In this document: one piece after another, positions 8,166-17,144 of the stretch
Layout: each line of letters begins with the position of its first letter
Position numbering within the stretch: the stretch's first letter is position 1
Assembly (NCBI RefSeq): GCF_024746815.1
Contig: NZ_CP080525.1
Coordinates: 5,264,501 to 5,328,500 of the forward strand
Source: Mesorhizobium sp. AR07
Lineage (GTDB): Bacteria > Pseudomonadota > Alphaproteobacteria > Rhizobiales > Rhizobiaceae
Direction: 5' to 3'
DNA length: 64,000 nt
Position numbers and translations under genes: made by a program
The notes under the pieces: model-generated
The model's database searches: none
What the model saw: the letters and a program-made list of their open reading frames with translations, nothing else
What the model was told of the DNA's origin: nothing

Positions 8166-9173
8166 ATGCTGCGTTATATCCTCGGCAAGCTCGCCCTCAT
8201 CATCCCGACCTTCATCGGGATAACCATCCTCGCGTTTGGCTTCGTGCGCATCCTGCCCGGTGATCCCGTGCTGGTGCTTGCGGGCGAACGCGGCCTGTCG
8301 CCCGAACGTCACACGGCGCTAATGCACCAGTTCGGCTTCGACCTGCCGATCTGGCAACAGTACCTGACCTATCTGACCAACATCCTCAGCGGCGATTTCG
8401 GCACCTCGTTCTCCACCAAGACGCCGGTGCTCAAGGATTTCCTGGTGCGGTTCCCGGCAACGGTCGAACTCGCCATCTTCGCCATGATCTTTGCCGTCAT
8501 CCTGGGCGTCGCCGCCGGCATCTTCGCCGCCATCCGCCGCGGCTCCTGGTTCGACCAGCTGACCATGGGCACGGCACTGGCAGGCTATTCCATGCCGATC
8601 TTCTGGTGGGGGCTGCTGCTGATCATCGTGTTTTCCGGCACGCTGCACTGGACGCCGGTCTCGGGCCGCATCGATCTTCTTTATTTCTTCAAGCCGGTGA
8701 CCGGCTTCATGACCATCGATTCCCTGATTTCAGGCCAGAAGGGCGCGTTCCGCTCGGCGTTGTCGCACCTTATCTTGCCCACCATCGTGCTCGGCACCAT
8801 ACCGCTCGCCGTCATCGCCAGGCAGACGCGCTCCGCCATGCTCGAGGTGCTCGGCGAAGACTATGTGCGCACCGCGCGCGCCAAGGGCCTGACGCCGTTC
8901 CGGGTGGTCGGCCAGCATGCTTTCCGCAATGCGCTGATCCCGGTCGTCACCACCATCGGCCTGCAGGTCGGCACGCTGCTGACCGGCGCCATCCTGACCG
9001 AGAGCATCTTTTCCTGGCCCGGCATCGGCAAATGGATGATCGACGCCATTTCCAAGCGTGACTATTTCACCGTGCAGGGCGGGTTGCTTTTGATCGCATT
9101 GATCGTCATGTCGGTGAACCTCATCGTCGACGTGCTCTACGCCGTCATCAACCCACGCATCCGGGCCAACTGA
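8166..9173 (+). CDS. dppB: Dipeptide ABC transporter permease DppB
   Basis: A 335-residue inner-membrane permease of the DppB/OppB family. The first membrane span begins at residue 10 (LIIPTFIGITILAFGFVRIL), followed by a periplasmic loop, a cytoplasmic-facing EAA-type loop in the region around LGEDYVRTARAKGLTPFRV (about residues 225-245), and a closing segment LIVDVLYAVINPRIR typical of the family. It pairs with DppC to form the channel. It lies 11 bp past the hairpin and one base before dppC, with no promoter between. Confidence 0.93.
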   Translation: MLRYILGKLALIIPTFIGITILAFGFVRILPGDPVLVLAGERGLSPERHTALMHQFGFDLPIWQQYLTYLTNILSGDFGTSFSTKTPVLKDFLVRFPATVELAIFAMIFAVILGVAAGIFAAIRRGSWFDQLTMGTALAGYSMPIFWWGLLLIIVFSGTLHWTPVSGRIDLLYFFKPVTGFMTIDSLISGQKGAFRSALSHLILPTIVLGTIPLAVIARQTRSAMLEVLGEDYVRTARAKGLTPFRVVGQHAFRNALIPVVTTIGLQVGTLLTGAILTESIFSWPGIGKWMIDAISKRDYFTVQGGLLLIALIVMSVNLIVDVLYAVINPRIRAN

Positions 9174-9174
9174 G

Positions 9175-10098
9175 ATGAGCAACGAAGGCCCAGCCACTAT
9201 CGAAGCCGCCACCGTCGTCAAGCAGCAGGATGCCCGGCTGCAGATGTTCGGCGAGTTCTGGCATTACTTCTCCGTCAACAAGGGCGCGGTGATCGGGCTC
9301 TTCGTCTTTGCGCTGCTGATCCTGATCGCCATCTTCGCGCCGCTGCTGGCGCCGCATTCTCCGGACGACCAGTTCCGCGACTTCTTCCTGACGCCGCCGG
9401 CCTGGCAGGAGGGCGGCAACGCGCAGTTCCTGCTCGGCACCGACGCCGTCGGCCGCGATATGCTTTCGCGTCTGATCTACGGCTCGCGCTTCTCGCTCGC
9501 CATCGGCTTCGTCGTCGTCACCTCCGCGCTGATCTCCGGTGTCATCCTCGGCCTGCTCGCCGGCTACTGCCGCGGCTGGGTCGACACGCTGATCATGCGC
9601 ATCATGGACATCATCCTGGCCTTCCCGTCGCTGCTCCTGGCGCTGGTGTTGGTCGCGGTGCTTGGCCCTGGCCTGGTCAATGCGATGATCGCCATCGCCT
9701 TCGTGCTGCAGCCGCATTTCGCCCGGCTCACCCGCGCCGCCGTCATGGCGGAGAAGACCCGCGAATATGTCGTCTCGGCCAAGGTCGCAGGCGCCAGCCA
9801 TCTCAGGCTGATGCTGGTCACCATCCTGCCCAACTGCATCGCGCCGCTGATCGTGCAGGCGACGCTGTCCTTCTCCAACGCCATTCTCGAGGCGGCGGCG
9901 CTTGGCTTCCTCGGCATGGGCGCGCAGCCGCCGACGCCCGAATGGGGCACCATGCTGGCCGAGGCGCGCGAGTTCATCCTGCGCGCCTGGTGGGTGGTGA
10001 CCTTCCCGGGGCTCGCCATCCTGATCACCGTCTTCGCCATCAACCTGATCGGCGACGGCCTGCGCGACGCGCTCGACCCCAAGCTGAAGAGGTCGTGA
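9175..10098 (+). CDS. dppC: Dipeptide ABC transporter permease DppC
   Basis: A 307-residue partner permease. It starts with a cytosolic N-terminus, then a membrane span around residues 40-60 (IGLFVFALLILIAIFAPLLA), the family motif LLGTDAVGRDMLSRLIYGSR near residues 87-106, and the EAA-like loop EYVVSAKVAGASHLRL near 200. The C-terminal LIGDGLRDALDPKLK is characteristic of DppC/OppC. ATG follows the dppB stop by one base; the stop is followed by two bases before dppD. The function is transmembrane peptide passage. Confidence 0.93.
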   Translation: MSNEGPATIEAATVVKQQDARLQMFGEFWHYFSVNKGAVIGLFVFALLILIAIFAPLLAPHSPDDQFRDFFLTPPAWQEGGNAQFLLGTDAVGRDMLSRLIYGSRFSLAIGFVVVTSALISGVILGLLAGYCRGWVDTLIMRIMDIILAFPSLLLALVLVAVLGPGLVNAMIAIAFVLQPHFARLTRAAVMAEKTREYVVSAKVAGASHLRLMLVTILPNCIAPLIVQATLSFSNAILEAAALGFLGMGAQPPTPEWGTMLAEAREFILRAWWVVTFPGLAILITVFAINLIGDGLRDALDPKLKRS

Positions 10099-10100
10099 GC

Positions 10101-10972
10101 ATGCCTCTGCTCGAGATCAAGAACCTCACCGTTTCCTTCGACACCGCGGCCGGACCGTTCATGGCCGTGCAAGGCATCGACCTGTCGATCGAGCCGCGCG
10201 AGGTGCTGGCGATCGTCGGCGAGTCCGGCTCCGGCAAGTCGGTGTCGATGCTGGCGGTGATGGGGCTGTTGCCCAACACGGCGACGGTCAAGGCCGATCG
10301 CATGGCCTTCGACGGCGTCGATCTTCTGAAGCTCACCCCGTCCGAACGGCGCAAGATCGTCGGCAAGGACATCTCGATGATCTTCCAGGAGCCGGTCGCC
10401 AGCCTCAACCCGTGCTTCACCGTCGGCTTCCAGATCCAGGAGGTCTTGCGCTTCCATATGGGCATGGATCGCGCCCAGCAGCGAGCGCGGGCCATCGAAC
10501 TGATGAAGCTGGTCGGGATCGCCGATCCGGAGGAGCGGCTCAACTCCTATCCGCACCAGATGTCCGGCGGCCAGTGCCAGCGCGTCATGATCGCCATCGC
10601 CATTGCCTGCAATCCGAAACTGCTGATCGCCGACGAGCCGACGACGGCCCTCGACGTCACCATCCAGAAGCAGATCCTCGATTTGCTGGTTTCGCTGCAG
10701 GCCAAATACGGCATGGGCCTGATCATGATCACCCACAATATGGGCGTGGTGGCCGAGACCGCCGACCGCGTCATCGTCCAGTACAAGGGCCGCAAGATGG
10801 AAGAGGCCGACGTGCTGTCGCTGTTCGAATCGCCAAAGAGCAATTACACGCGCGCGCTTTTGTCGGCGCTGCCGGAGAATGCCGTCGGCGACCGGCTGCC
10901 GACCGTTTCCGACATGATGTTCGAGCCGGCCCCCTCTGCTGTGGGAACCGGGTCCGCCGCGGGGGCCGCCTC

Positions 10973-10976
<4 letters not shown>
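10101..10976 (+). CDS. dppD: Dipeptide ABC transporter ATP-binding protein DppD
   Basis: A 291-residue ABC ATPase. Walker A GESGSGKS lies near residue 41, the signature MSGGQCQR near 154, Walker B LLIADEPTTALD near 175, and an H-loop ITHN near 210. The C-terminus is short and Ala/Gly-rich compared with ordinary DppD, which usually ends with a longer oligopeptide-ABC C-terminal motif. ATG at 10101 follows dppC by two bases; the stop overlaps the dppF ATG (ATGA). It forms the ATPase pair with DppF. Confidence 0.92.
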
Positions 10977-11803
<827 letters not shown>

Positions 11804-11822
11804 CGCCGCAGAGCCAACTCGC

Positions 11823-13091
11823 TTAGGACAGCTTGGCGATGATCGCGCGCAGCGCCTCGCCGAAGCGCCTGATCTCCTCGACCGTGTTGTAGTGGACCAG
11901 CGAGGCGCGGATGGCGCCGCTGTCCATCGAGAGGTTGAGGCGCTTCATCAGCCGCGGCGCGTACATGTGGCCGTCGCGGATGCCGATCTGCATCTCGGCC
12001 ATCTCCTCGACGATCCTTTGCGGTGACAGTTTTCCGATGTTGAAACAGAAGGTCGGCACGCGCTCCGTGATGCGGGCTTCGTCGGCAACGCCGTAGATCG
12101 TCGCGCCGCAATCCTTGAGCACGCCAAGCATCTCGCGCGCCAGCACCAGCTCATAGTCGCGGATGGCGCCCATGCCGGCGACGATGTTGTCGCGCCGCGA
12201 GCGGTTGTTGGACGGCGCAAGATTGCGGCCGATCAGTTCGAGATAGTGCACGGCCGCATCCATGCCCGAGACGTTCTCGTAGATGAAGGTGCCCGCCTCG
12301 ACCTTGTAGGGCGGCTCGTCGGGGATGAAGTCCTCGCGGAACGTCGGCAGCCGCTTCAACGTGTCGAAGCGTCCCCACAGGAAACCCATATGCGGCGAAA
12401 AATTCTTGTAGCCGGAGCAGACGAGATAGTCGCAATCCCAGGCCTGCACATCGATCAGCCCGTGCGGCCCGTAATGCACGCAGTCGAGGAACACTTCCCC
12501 GCCGGCAGCGTGGGCGATCCTGGCGACGGAAGCGACGTCGACGATCGAGCCGATCGAATGCGCGGTGACCGTGCAAGCGACGAGGCGGGTGCGGTCGGAA
12601 ACCAGCGGGCGCAAATCGTCGACATGCAGGTTACCGTCCTCGCGCATGCGCCACCATTTGAACTTGGCGCCGGCCGCTTCCAGCGCCAGCCAGGTGGCGA
12701 TGTTGGCGTCGTGGTCCATATCGGTGATGACGATCTCGTCACGCTCCTGAAGCATCTGGCCGATGCCGAGGCTGACCAGCCGGATGAATGAGGTGGCGTT
12801 CATGCCGAAGCAGATTTCGGCCGGGCTATAGGCGTTGATCAGCAGCGCCACGCTTTCGCGCGCATCGGCGACCGACTGGTCGACGGTGACGCTGCGGCCA
12901 TAGCGGCCGCCACGCTGCACATTGTGCGAAACCAGATGGTTGGTCACCGCGTCGAGCACGCTCTGAGGAATCTGCGCACCGGCGGCGTTGTCCATGAAGA
13001 TGAAGTCGCCGGCCCGCTGCAGGGCCGGAAACATGGCGCGGATGGTCTCGACGGGGAAGCCGCCGGCGGCGTTGGCTTGGGGATTGCTCAA
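11823..13091 (-). CDS. Cysteine-desulfurase-like class V PLP enzyme
   Basis: A 422-residue PLP enzyme of aminotransferase class V. The early motif FIFMDNAAGAQIP binds cofactor phosphate, DCVHYGPHGLIDV carries the PLP-ring residues, and SGYKNFSPHMGFLWG near residue 228 holds the Schiff-base lysine. This lysine context matches the cysteine-desulfurase-like subgroup (TIGR01976 type) rather than true IscS or kynureninase. It is the last gene of a minus-strand operon with aldolase, aminotransferase, binding protein and permease, 44 bp after the permease. The reaction is unknown: C-S, C-N or C-C cleavage of an amino-acid-like substrate are all possible for the fold. Confidence 0.8.
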   Translation of the reverse strand: MSNPQANAAGGFPVETIRAMFPALQRAGDFIFMDNAAGAQIPQSVLDAVTNHLVSHNVQRGGRYGRSVTVDQSVADARESVALLINAYSPAEICFGMNATSFIRLVSLGIGQMLQERDEIVITDMDHDANIATWLALEAAGAKFKWWRMREDGNLHVDDLRPLVSDRTRLVACTVTAHSIGSIVDVASVARIAHAAGGEVFLDCVHYGPHGLIDVQAWDCDYLVCSGYKNFSPHMGFLWGRFDTLKRLPTFREDFIPDEPPYKVEAGTFIYENVSGMDAAVHYLELIGRNLAPSNNRSRRDNIVAGMGAIRDYELVLAREMLGVLKDCGATIYGVADEARITERVPTFCFNIGKLSPQRIVEEMAEMQIGIRDGHMYAPRLMKRLNLSMDSGAIRASLVHYNTVEEIRRFGEALRAIIAKLS

Positions 13092-13135
13092 GGGTCGTCT
13101 CCTGCGAAGTGCTTGGCGGGGGTCGGTTGGCGTGG

Positions 13136-13810
13136 TCAGCGCGTCTTTTCGGTCTTGAAGCGTTGTTCAAGCATGCTGACGAGCCGGACCATCGGCCAGA
13201 GGAAGATGAGATAGACGAGGGCTGCGCCGATCAGCGGCGAGGGGTTGGCGTAAAGCGACTGCGCGTTGGTCGCTTCCTTCAAGAGTTCCGGCAGTGCCAC
13301 GGTGGAGGCGAGCGACGTGTCCTTGAACATCGAGACGCAGTTGCTGGTCATCGGCGGGATGACCACGCGGACCGCCTGCGGCAGCACCACCTTGCGCAAG
13401 GTCAGCAGGAACGGCAGGCCAAGCGCCTGCGCCGCCTCGAACTGGCCGCGCGGAATGCTCTCGATGCCGGAGCGGAACACCTCGGCCGAATAGGCCGACA
13501 TGATGATGGCGAACGCCGTCACAGCCGAGGCCCAGGACGACAGCCGTATGCCTAGGAACGGCAGCGCATAGTAGATCAGGATCAGCACGACCAGCACCGG
13601 CAGGGCGCGGAAGATATCGGTGTAGCCGACCGCGAGCCACCGCAGCGGCTTGGCCGCATAGAGCCGCACCAGGCTGATCACCAGGCCGACGGGAATGCCG
13701 ATGCCGATGCTGAGCAGTCCGAGCAGCAGCGTGTTCAGGAAGCCGCGCAAAAGCGCCGGCAGGCTGGACATGATGACATCGGCGTTGAAGAAGGTGTCCA
13801 GCAGCGACAT
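13136..13810 (-). CDS. Polar amino-acid ABC transporter permease (HisM/GlnP type)
   Basis: A 224-residue inner-membrane permease. It has the His/Glu/Gln permease arrangement, with a first span around residues 20-42 (LLGLLSIGIGIPVGLVISLV), and the EAA loop EAAQALGLPFLLTLRKVVLP near residue 125. It is preceded by an amino-acid binding protein gene with a hairpin between. No second permease and no ATPase gene adjoin it, so it either forms a homodimer and borrows an ATPase encoded elsewhere or the system is incomplete. The substrate is probably an amino acid or amino-aromatic compound. Confidence 0.88.
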   Translation of the reverse strand: MSLLDTFFNADVIMSSLPALLRGFLNTLLLGLLSIGIGIPVGLVISLVRLYAAKPLRWLAVGYTDIFRALPVLVVLILIYYALPFLGIRLSSWASAVTAFAIIMSAYSAEVFRSGIESIPRGQFEAAQALGLPFLLTLRKVVLPQAVRVVIPPMTSNCVSMFKDTSLASTVALPELLKEATNAQSLYANPSPLIGAALVYLIFLWPMVRLVSMLEQRFKTEKTR

Positions 13811-13924
13811 GGGAGTGTTCCCGAACCGTTTTGCGTCCCGTGACGCCAGAGCAAGACCCGAACACCGAAATCGGTTGCGCCGTACAAATACGGCTCCGGG
13901 GAAAGATCATGAATGAAAACGCGA

Positions 13925-13949
13925 CGTGCCGGCCTTTCGAGCCGGCACG
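13925..13949 (-). terminator. Hairpin after the amino-acid binding-protein gene
   Basis: CGTGCCGGC (13925-13933) and GCCGGCACG (13941-13949) form a perfect nine-base stem with loop CTTTCGA. On the minus strand it follows the binding-protein stop by about 22 bases and is followed by GCGTTTTCATT, a weak T-run. It probably causes partial termination or protects the binding-protein message, reducing permease expression. Confidence 0.65.
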
Positions 13950-13971
13950 CCTCTGTTTTGTCAGTCGCCGC

Positions 13972-14769
13972 TCAGGCCTTCGGCAGCGGCATTTCCTTGA
14001 CGGTCGAGGAATCGGCGGGGGCGTCGCTGCCGAACCACTTCTTGTGGATCGCGGCCAGCGTGCCGTCCTTCTTCATCGCGGTCAGCGCGTCGTTCAGCTT
14101 GCCGAGCAGCGGATGGTCCTTGGTCATCATCAGACCGTATTGTTCGCCGGTCTTGATGCGCTCCTTGACCGTCAGATCCTTCATCTTGGTGAAGGCATAC
14201 TGCATGCCCGGAATGTCGCTGACCGCCGCATCGACGCGTCCGGCGCTGAGGTCGAGCAGCAGGTTCTGCTGCGTGTCATAGCCCTTCACGTCGCTGAAGC
14301 CGTCGGCTTCCTGATGCGCCTTTACCCAGGTTTCGCCGGTCGAGCCGGACAGAACGCCGACGATCTTGCCCTTGAGGTCGGCTTCGGCCTTGATCGGGCT
14401 GTCGGTCTTGGTGGCGATGCCCATGTCGGAATCATAATAGGGCTGCGTGAACGACTGCGACTTCAGCCGCTCCGGCGTGATGGTGATCGAGGAGATGGCG
14501 ACGTCGATGCGCTTCGACGTGGTGGCGGCGAACAACGCCTGGAAGCCGAGATCGGCGATATCCGTGGTCATGCCGACACGCTTTGCCGCTTCGTTGACGA
14601 TGTCGACTTCGAAGCCCTCGAATGTGCCGCTCTCGTTCTTGTACTCGAAGGGCGGATTGGTCGGATAGGCGCCGACATTGAGCACGTCGGCGGCATAGGC
14701 GGTGGCGGGACCAGCGGCGATGCCGATGGCAGCGGCGACGATAATGAGATTGCGACGGTTAAGGTTCAT
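13972..14769 (-). CDS. Amino-acid ABC transporter substrate-binding protein (family 3)
   Basis: A 265-residue periplasmic binding protein of SBP family 3. The signal peptide MNLNRRNLIIVAAAIGIAAG continues to ATAYAADVL, with a likely cut after AYA. The mature start VLNVGAYPTNPPFEYKNESG and the later FEGFEVDIVNEAAKR and VDAAVSDIPGMQYAF segments are family hallmarks. It sits between an aminotransferase gene upstream and its permease downstream, so its ligand may be the amine donor or substrate of that aminotransferase. The actual ligand is not visible. Confidence 0.9.
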   Translation of the reverse strand: MNLNRRNLIIVAAAIGIAAGPATAYAADVLNVGAYPTNPPFEYKNESGTFEGFEVDIVNEAAKRVGMTTDIADLGFQALFAATTSKRIDVAISSITITPERLKSQSFTQPYYDSDMGIATKTDSPIKAEADLKGKIVGVLSGSTGETWVKAHQEADGFSDVKGYDTQQNLLLDLSAGRVDAAVSDIPGMQYAFTKMKDLTVKERIKTGEQYGLMMTKDHPLLGKLNDALTAMKKDGTLAAIHKKWFGSDAPADSSTVKEMPLPKA

Positions 14770-14839
14770 TGGTGTTCCCTCTGGGGTGTTCCCCTCTGGT
14801 TGTTGATCGGGCGGGATTGGCCCCGCACGGTTTCTTGCC

Positions 14840-14858
14840 GCCCCGCTTTTGGCGGGGC
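14840..14858 (-). terminator. GC-rich hairpin directly after the aminotransferase stop
   Basis: GCCCCGC (14840-14846) pairs with GCGGGGC (14852-14858) across a TTTTG loop. It lies just past the aminotransferase stop on the minus strand, with no T-run afterwards. It probably stabilises the upstream message rather than stopping transcription, because the binding-protein gene continues on the same strand 90 bp further. Confidence 0.45.
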
Positions 14859-14859
14859 G

Positions 14860-16050
14860 TCAATTCATGGCAGCGACCATGCGGTCGAGCGCGGTCGCTA
14901 TTTGGTCGCGTTCACGGCACACGCACATCCGCAGGAAGGCCGTTGCCGAACTTCCAAACAGATGGCCGGGTGCCAGCCCGACGCGCGCCGTCTCCAGTAT
15001 CCTGGCGCAGGCGCGACGCGCATCGCTCTCGCCTTCCATGGCAAAGAAGGCATACATGCCGCCGCGCGGTTTCGCGGGCAGGATGATGCCCGGAATCTGC
15101 GCCAGCCTGAAATAGGCAAGGTCGAGGCCGGTCCTGATCCGCTGCCTGATCTCCTCGACCAGCGGCTCGCCCTGGCGGATCGCCGCGACGGCGCCGGCCT
15201 GGATGGGAGCTGATGTGCCGCTGTTGACATATTGCGTCATGGCGCCGAGCTGGTCGGCCACCCCCGATGGATGCGTCAGCCAGCCGATGCGCCAGCCGGT
15301 CATCGCCCAGGCCTTGGAGAAGCTGTTGACCGACAGGACACGGTCGCCATCCTCGGCGATCTGCAGGATGGAGGGAGCAACGTCGCCGTCGAAATAGAGC
15401 CGGCCATAGACCTCGTCGGAGATGATCCAGATGCCGGTGCGCCGGCTGAAATCGAGCAGCGCCTGCATCTCCTCGGCTGATGCGGTCCAGCCTGTCGGAT
15501 TGGACGGCGTCGACAGGAAGATCGCCCGCGTGCGGGCGTCGCAGGTGGCAAACAGCCGGTCGAGGTCGAGATGCCAGTCACCCCTGAAGTCGAGCGAAAA
15601 CGGCCGCGGCTCACCGCCGATCAGGTGGATGGCATTGTGGATGTTGGGCCATTGCGGCGCGACGTAGACGACATTGGTGCCGGTATCGACCAGCAGTTCC
15701 AGCGCCAGATACAACGCCTGCATGCCGCCCGGCGTCACGGTGGTGCGCGCGATCGGGATCGGCCGGCCATGGATGCGCGTCTGGTACTCCGACAGCGCCT
15801 CATTCAGGGGCCCATGGCCGCGCATGTCGGGGACATAAAAGGTCAGGCCCTCATCGAAGGCCGCCTTGGCGGCGTCGCGGATGAAGGCGGGCGTCACCAT
15901 GTCGCCTTCGCCGTACCAGAGCGCGATGACGTCGCCCAGTTCGCGCGCCCGCACCGCGAGGTTGGCGATGTTCTCGGTGTGCAGATCACGAATTTGCGCG
16001 CGCACGCCATCGAAAGCATAGCGCGCGCTGGACGATGACTGGGGCAGCAT
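14860..16050 (-). CDS. Class I/II PLP aminotransferase
   Basis: A 396-residue fold-type I aminotransferase. Visible family residues are the N-terminal VIALWYGEGDMVTP, the nucleotide-like loop TPGGMQALYLALE, the Asp/Tyr region WIISDEVYGRLYFDG, and the Schiff-base lysine in SVNSFSKAWAMTGWRIGW. ATG at 16050 is chosen; a TTG nine bases earlier (16059) has a better GGGAGGGG site. It removes or transfers the amino group of an amino acid to form a 2-oxoacid; the aromatic/aspartate class is likely but unproven. A perfect palindrome TTTTAAGCTTAAAA lies 130 bp upstream, shared with the neighbouring catabolic promoters. Confidence 0.88.
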   Translation of the reverse strand: MLPQSSSSARYAFDGVRAQIRDLHTENIANLAVRARELGDVIALWYGEGDMVTPAFIRDAAKAAFDEGLTFYVPDMRGHGPLNEALSEYQTRIHGRPIPIARTTVTPGGMQALYLALELLVDTGTNVVYVAPQWPNIHNAIHLIGGEPRPFSLDFRGDWHLDLDRLFATCDARTRAIFLSTPSNPTGWTASAEEMQALLDFSRRTGIWIISDEVYGRLYFDGDVAPSILQIAEDGDRVLSVNSFSKAWAMTGWRIGWLTHPSGVADQLGAMTQYVNSGTSAPIQAGAVAAIRQGEPLVEEIRQRIRTGLDLAYFRLAQIPGIILPAKPRGGMYAFFAMEGESDARRACARILETARVGLAPGHLFGSSATAFLRMCVCRERDQIATALDRMVAAMN

Positions 16051-16178
16051 GAACGACAAGGACTGAAACCCCTCCCACCCGGAGCACCACGATGGATGGC
16101 CGGCAGGCCCGTCCGGCACGGCAATCGCCATCGATTTCGGAATGCTTATCCAAAGCACGGCGGTTTTCAAGGCGAAAG

Positions 16179-16192
16179 TTTTAAGCTTAAAA
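16179..16192. promoter_or_regulatory. Candidate MarR-type operator 1 (perfect 14-bp palindrome)
   Basis: TTTTAAGCTTAAAA is a perfect palindrome in the gap between the aldolase stop and the aminotransferase start. It matches the YTTYAN-GCTT-RAAR pattern found at three other promoters in this window (17081, 24676, 32317). It may give the aminotransferase-transport genes their own controlled promoter. The regulator is inferred to be one of the two MarR proteins encoded nearby. Confidence 0.6.
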
Positions 16193-16244
16193 AGTTTGGC
16201 CGGCATGTTGCCCGGCCGATACGCCCCTTTTGAGCCCTTATGAG

Positions 16245-17021
16245 TTAGCTGCGGCCGTCTCGCGCCAGTTCGGCGCGGGCGGCGGAGGTGCCGGCGGCAG
16301 CGGCCGCGCCAAGAAACATCGTGTCGCTGGCCAGGATGAAGAAGCTGGCGCCGATGGCTGCCCATTGCGCCGTGTCCTGAGGCTTTGCGCAGAAGATGCC
16401 TGACGTCCTGCGGTGAGCAACCGTCACGCCGATGATCCTGCGGATCGCCGCGGTGAGCTTGTCGGCGCCTTTCGGGCCGATCGCATCGATCGACACCGAA
16501 AGATCGCCAGGGCCGACGAAGATCACGTCGACGCCGTCGACGGCCGCGATCGCTTCGATGTTGGCCAGCCCTTCCGATGTCTCGACCTGGACCGCGACGA
16601 CGATCCTGTCATTGGCGCCGGCCAGATATTCCGGGATGCGATAGCCATAGCCGGCGGCCCGACCGGGCCCGACGCCACGCTCGCCCCTTGGTGGATAGCG
16701 CGAGGCCTTGACGGCTATCGCCGCCTGGGTGGCGGTCGAGACGCGTGGGATCAGCACGCCTTGCGCGCCGCTGTCCAGCGCCGCCTGTATCGCTTCCGGC
16801 GCGTGTCCGGGGACGCGCACCATCGCCGGCACGCGATGGACGTCGGCGGCGCGCACCATGGTCTCGATCGTGTCCCGCGAGATCTGCGCATGCTCCCAGT
16901 CGATGCAGAGAAAATCGAGGCCGGACTGCGCCATCACTTCGACCGCGACGGGATGGGGAATGGCGGCAAAGGAACCGACGAGGTTCGTCTTGCCGATGCA
17001 TTTCTGGCGGAACTCGCTCAT
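16245..17021 (-). CDS. HpcH/HpaI-type aldolase
   Basis: A 258-residue class II pyruvate-type aldolase. It has SFAAIPHPVAVEVMAQSGLD near residue 18, the metal/acid region FLCIDWEHAQ, the glycine loop SGAQGVLIPRVS, VQVETSEGLANIEAIA with the metal-binding Glu, and VDVIFVGPGDLSVSIDAIG with the second ligand Asp. Such enzymes cleave 4-hydroxy-2-oxo acids to pyruvate or a related 2-oxoacid plus an aldehyde, often at the end of aromatic pathways. ATG at 17021 is preferred over one six bases earlier because of AAGGGG spacing. It is divergent from the RutA-like gene over a shared palindrome. Confidence 0.88.
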   Translation of the reverse strand: MSEFRQKCIGKTNLVGSFAAIPHPVAVEVMAQSGLDFLCIDWEHAQISRDTIETMVRAADVHRVPAMVRVPGHAPEAIQAALDSGAQGVLIPRVSTATQAAIAVKASRYPPRGERGVGPGRAAGYGYRIPEYLAGANDRIVVAVQVETSEGLANIEAIAAVDGVDVIFVGPGDLSVSIDAIGPKGADKLTAAIRRIIGVTVAHRRTSGIFCAKPQDTAQWAAIGASFFILASDTMFLGAAAAAGTSAARAELARDGRS

Positions 17022-17080
17022 GCCCATCCCCTTTCTCGCTCCGCCCAAATCCATATCCGCAAATGACCGTCGGGCGAAGC

Positions 17081-17098
17081 TATTTCAGGCTTGAAATA
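17081..17098. promoter_or_regulatory. Candidate MarR-type operator 2 (between aldolase and flavoprotein genes)
   Basis: TATTTCA and TGAAATA flank a GGCT spacer, giving an 18-bp imperfect palindrome at 17081-17098. It sits in the 123-bp divergent promoter region of the aldolase (minus) and the RutA-like flavoprotein (plus), where one repressor could control both. Its core TTTCAG-GCTT-GAAA matches the other three sites. Confidence 0.6.
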
Positions 17099-17144
17099 TT
17101 TTGCCGCCACCGTAGCGTGCGATCTTCCGCCGCGAGTTCGAGAC

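Noticed and set aside
6519..8312. 597-codon open frame opposite dppA
   Set aside because: A GC-rich antisense shadow of dppA; no recognisable domain and no start site support.
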